This document shows positions 14,106 to 15,650 of a stretch of DNA of 15,650 nt, in pieces; the stretch's first letter is position 1, and each line of letters begins with the position of its first letter. The DNA lies in contig JAEWJB010000038.1 in assembly GCA_023386795.1 (NCBI GenBank), positions 1 through 15,650 on the forward strand, written 5' to 3'. This DNA comes from Pseudomonadota bacterium (GTDB taxonomy: Bacteria; Pseudomonadota; Gammaproteobacteria; Xanthomonadales; Xanthomonadaceae). A program made the translations under genes and the position numbers. The notes beneath the pieces were generated by a model that saw nothing but the letters and a program-made list of their open reading frames with translations, was not told where the DNA came from and did not search any database.

Positions 14106-15118
14106 TCGTTCTCCTTGCTCACAGCGGCGACGCGACGGGCGAGGGCATCGAGCTGCTTGAAGCGCGCGGCGTTCTTGCGCCACGTGCGGGTATCGGTCAA
14201 AGGGGTGCCGGACGAATACTCGCCCGGCTCGTGGATGGAATTGCGCACCACCGACTTGCCGGTGATGACGACCTTGTCGCAGATCTCCAGGTGGCCGACC
14301 ACGCCGACATGGCCGCCGAGCAGGCAATAGCGGCCGATCTTGGCGCTGCCGGCGATGCCGGTGCAGCCGGCGATCGCGCTGTGCGCGCCGATGTAGCAGT
14401 TGTGGGCGATCTGCACGAGGTTGTCCACGCGCACGTCCTCTTCCAGGACGGTGTCTTCGAGTGCGCCCCGGTCGATGCAGGTATTGGCGCCGATCTCGCA
14501 ATCGTCGCCGATGACCACGCCGCCGAGTTGCGGCACCTTGATCCAGTGGCCGGCGTCCATCGCCAGGCCGAAGCCGTCGGCACCGATCACGGCGCCGGGA
14601 TGAATCTGCACGCGCTTGCCGAGGCGTACGCGGGTGACGAGGGTGACGCGGGCGATGAGGGTGCAGCCGTCGCCGACGACGCAGTCCTCGCCGATGATCG
14701 AGCCGGCGCCGATGACGCAGCCTTCGCCGACGATACTGCGCGCACCGATGCTGACGAAGGGGCCGATGTGGGCGTTCGCGGCGACATGGGCGGTGGGGTC
14801 GATCACGGCCAGCGGATGGATGCCGGGTTCGCGCACCGGGGCCACCTCGAACAGGGCCGAGATCTTGGCGAACGCGGTATACGGGTCCTTGGCGACCAGG
14901 GCGGTGCCGGGCGCGGCCTCGACGTCGTCGGCACGCATCACCACCACCGCGGCGCGACTGTCGGCGAGCTGGGCGCGATAGCGCGGATTGGCAAGGAAGC
15001 TGAGCTGGCCGGGGCCGGCGTGGGCGAGGGTAGCGACGCCGCGGATCTCGACGTTTCCATCGCCATGCAGTTGCAGTCCGAAGCGCTCGGCGATCTGTTG
15101 GGCGGTATAGGTGGGCAT
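14102..15118 (-). CDS. lpxD: UDP-3-O-(3-hydroxyacyl)glucosamine N-acyltransferase
   Basis: A 338-residue enzyme that adds the second 3-hydroxyacyl chain, to the 2-amino group of UDP-3-O-acyl-glucosamine, in lipid A synthesis. An N-terminal uridine-binding domain (1-95) contains LSFLANPRYRAQL; then comes a left-handed beta-helix of hexapeptide repeats (about 100-310) and a C-terminal helix (about 318-335). The catalytic His239 lies in VQIAHNCYIG, at the same number as in E. coli LpxD. The start at ATG 15116-15118 gives family-typical length; a GTG six nt upstream is possible and no clear ribosome site is seen. It is the first gene of the visible cluster, preceded by more than 500 bp without a gene, so a promoter for the cluster probably lies at 15119-15300. 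Confidence 0.96.
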   Translation of the reverse strand: MPTYTAQQIAERFGLQLHGDGNVEIRGVATLAHAGPGQLSFLANPRYRAQLADSRAAVVVMRADDVEAAPGTALVAKDPYTAFAKISALFEVAPVREPGIHPLAVIDPTAHVAANAHIGPFVSIGARSIVGEGCVIGAGSIIGEDCVVGDGCTLIARVTLVTRVRLGKRVQIHPGAVIGADGFGLAMDAGHWIKVPQLGGVVIGDDCEIGANTCIDRGALEDTVLEEDVRVDNLVQIAHNCYIGAHSAIAGCTGIAGSAKIGRYCLLGGHVGVVGHLEICDKVVITGKSVVRNSIHEPGEYSSGTPLTDTRTWRKNAARFKQLDALARRVAAVSKENE

Positions 15119-15190
15119 GTTCACGGGGCGAAGTTTAGCCGCTCGGGGCGTGGGGCGGGGCGATGCGGGGTGGTATGGCATGTCCGGCGG

Positions 15191-15215
15191 TGGGATAACC
15201 GGGCGCTGGGATAAC
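15191..15215. repeat. Short direct repeat TGGGATAAC x2
   Basis: TGGGATAAC occurs at 15191-15199 and 15207-15215, with a 16-bp period, in the upstream region of lpxD. It may be a paired regulator site or chance. Function unknown. Confidence 0.4.
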
Positions 15216-15216
15216 T

Positions 15217-15241
15217 GTAGGAGCGGCTTCAGCCGCGACCG
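15217..15241 (+). repeat. REP-type palindromic repeat, copy 2
   Basis: A 25-nt element starting GTAGGAGCGGCTTCAGCC, with one difference (position 5, G for C) from the copy at 3144-3168, which lies in the opposite orientation. The core AGCGGCT-TC-AGCCGC can form a hairpin. It lies about 100 nt upstream of lpxD and 56 nt from the second cloverleaf repeat. Confidence 0.75.
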
Positions 15242-15297
15242 CTTCGGTTGGCACTTGTGCAGTTGGCTGTGGGGCGGCTGTTCCGTTGCCATCGCGC

Positions 15298-15411
15298 GGC
15301 GTCCGGGGGCCATGCCCTGGTGGGGGACGCCAAGAACCGCATCCATGCGGGGCTCGTAGGGCGACATCCATGTCGCCCCACGCCCCCACCAGGGCATGGC
15401 CCCCGGACGCC
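15298..15411. repeat. Cloverleaf palindromic repeat, copy 2
   Basis: A 114-nt relative of the element at 4632-4746, same orientation. The outer stem is a perfect 29 bp (15298-15326 with 15383-15411). The inner hairpins are CCGCAT-CC-ATGCGG (15337-15350) and GTAGGGCGACAT-CC-ATGTCGCCCCAC (15356-15381, one A-C mismatch). Compared with copy 1, the small hairpin differs at three base pairs and all three are compensated. The outer stem differs at two compensated pairs (GAC/GTC versus GGT/ACC) plus one inserted C matched by an inserted G. It lies about 180 nt upstream of lpxD. Confidence 0.8.
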
Positions 15412-15480
15412 CGATACATTGCTGCGTGCGGCTACAAAAGCATGCATGCGCCGCGGAAGCGTGCGTGCGGGCAGAAAAGC

Positions 15481-15504
15481 AAAAAGCCGCGACGGGCGCG
15501 GCTT
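15481..15504 (-). terminator. Minus-strand rho-independent terminator upstream of lpxD
   Basis: On the minus strand an 8-bp stem AAGCCGCG (15497-15504 side) with CGCGGCTT (15484-15491 side) and a 5-nt loop is followed by TTTTTGC and further T residues (complement of the A run at 15475-15485). It points the same way as lpxD, so it would end the transcript of a minus-strand gene lying to the right of the window. Confidence 0.8.
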
Positions 15505-15523
15505 GATTCCATCTGGAGCGGAG

Positions 15524-15558
15524 CCCCCTTTTGTTAAGGGGGGCGCGGCGAAGCCGCG
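15524..15558. repeat. Two adjacent hairpins beyond the terminator
   Basis: CCCCCTT (15524-15530) pairs with AAGGGGG (15536-15542) around TTGTT, and directly after it CGCGGC (15544-15549) pairs with GCCGCG (15553-15558) around GAA. The pair looks like an intergenic repeat unit; I see only this copy in the window. Confidence 0.5.
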
Positions 15559-15591
15559 GGGGATAGGCAAGGCAGACGCGAGGGGCCCCGG

Positions 15592-15608
15592 CGTTCGCGC
15601 AGCGAACG
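15592..15608. repeat. Hairpin near the right edge
   Basis: CGTTCGC (15592-15598) pairs perfectly with GCGAACG (15602-15608) around a 3-nt loop GCA. There is no T run on either strand. Function unknown. Confidence 0.45.
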
Positions 15609-15650
15609 TTGGGGAGGCCACGCCCCCCACCCCGGGGGGGGCCCCGGGCG

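Larger units (their letters stand above)
15119..15650. other. Gene-free region upstream of lpxD, rich in hairpins
   Basis: About 530 bp with no credible gene. From lpxD outwards it holds a short direct repeat, a REP element, the second cloverleaf repeat, a minus-strand terminator and two or three more hairpins, and it ends in a G/C run. Open frames here have proline/arginine/glycine-rich products and arise from the palindromes. In E. coli lpxD follows bamA and skp closely; here any such gene lies beyond the right edge. Confidence 0.7.

Noticed and set aside
15229..15630. Open frames of 80-130 codons on both strands upstream of lpxD
   Set aside because: They read through the REP and cloverleaf palindromes and have low-complexity Pro/Arg/Gly products.

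Overview
The window reads as ordinary, high-GC chromosomal DNA from a gammaproteobacterium, most likely Xanthomonadaceae/Lysobacteraceae (Lysobacter, Luteimonas or a relative). The grounds are the gene set and order, strong G/C third-position use, and a short intergenic repeat (core GCGGCT-GA-AGCCGC) of the kind seen in that family. The genus is an inference; no rRNA or other marker is present.

Right two thirds (15118 down to 6200, minus strand): the classical lpxD-fabZ-lpxA-lpxB-rnhB-dnaE-accA cluster. lpxD/fabZ, lpxA/lpxB and lpxB/rnhB overlap by 4 nt (ATGA), and lpxA starts 16 nt after fabZ, so these five genes look translationally coupled. dnaE and accA follow after gaps of 88 and 82 nt. 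The cluster joins lipid A synthesis (LpxD, LpxA, LpxB), fatty-acid synthesis (FabZ, AccA) and DNA replication/repair (DnaE, RNase HII). LpxA carries Met at the acyl-chain ruler position, which predicts short (about C10-C11) 3-hydroxyacyl chains.

Middle (3201-6113): an intracellular PHA depolymerase (minus) whose catalytic triad falls at the same numbers as in Ralstonia eutropha PhaZ1; a class I SAM methyltransferase (minus); divergently, a HemJ-type protoporphyrinogen oxidase (plus); and a tiny two-helix membrane protein (minus) that ends 3 nt from hemJ.

Left (223-3083): a minus-strand pair, DUF502 membrane protein and queuosine-precursor transporter (VUT/YhhQ family), diverges from a plus-strand pair, PadR-family repressor and HAAS/putative-sensor membrane protein. 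A perfect 14-bp palindrome in the shared intergenic region is a candidate PadR operator.

Non-coding structure is the most unusual part. Two copies (4632-4746 and 15298-15411) of an element of about 115 nt have a perfect 28-29 bp outer stem enclosing two hairpins. The copies differ at paired positions in a compensating way, so the fold itself appears to be conserved. Other elements are two REP-type repeats, a bidirectional terminator, two minus-strand terminators, and a 15-bp inverted repeat resembling a PhaR site before phaZ. A gene-free stretch of about 530 bp packed with hairpins separates lpxD from whatever lies upstream. No mobile element, CRISPR array, tRNA or rRNA was seen. No new multi-gene system is evident; the best candidate for something undescribed is the cloverleaf repeat.
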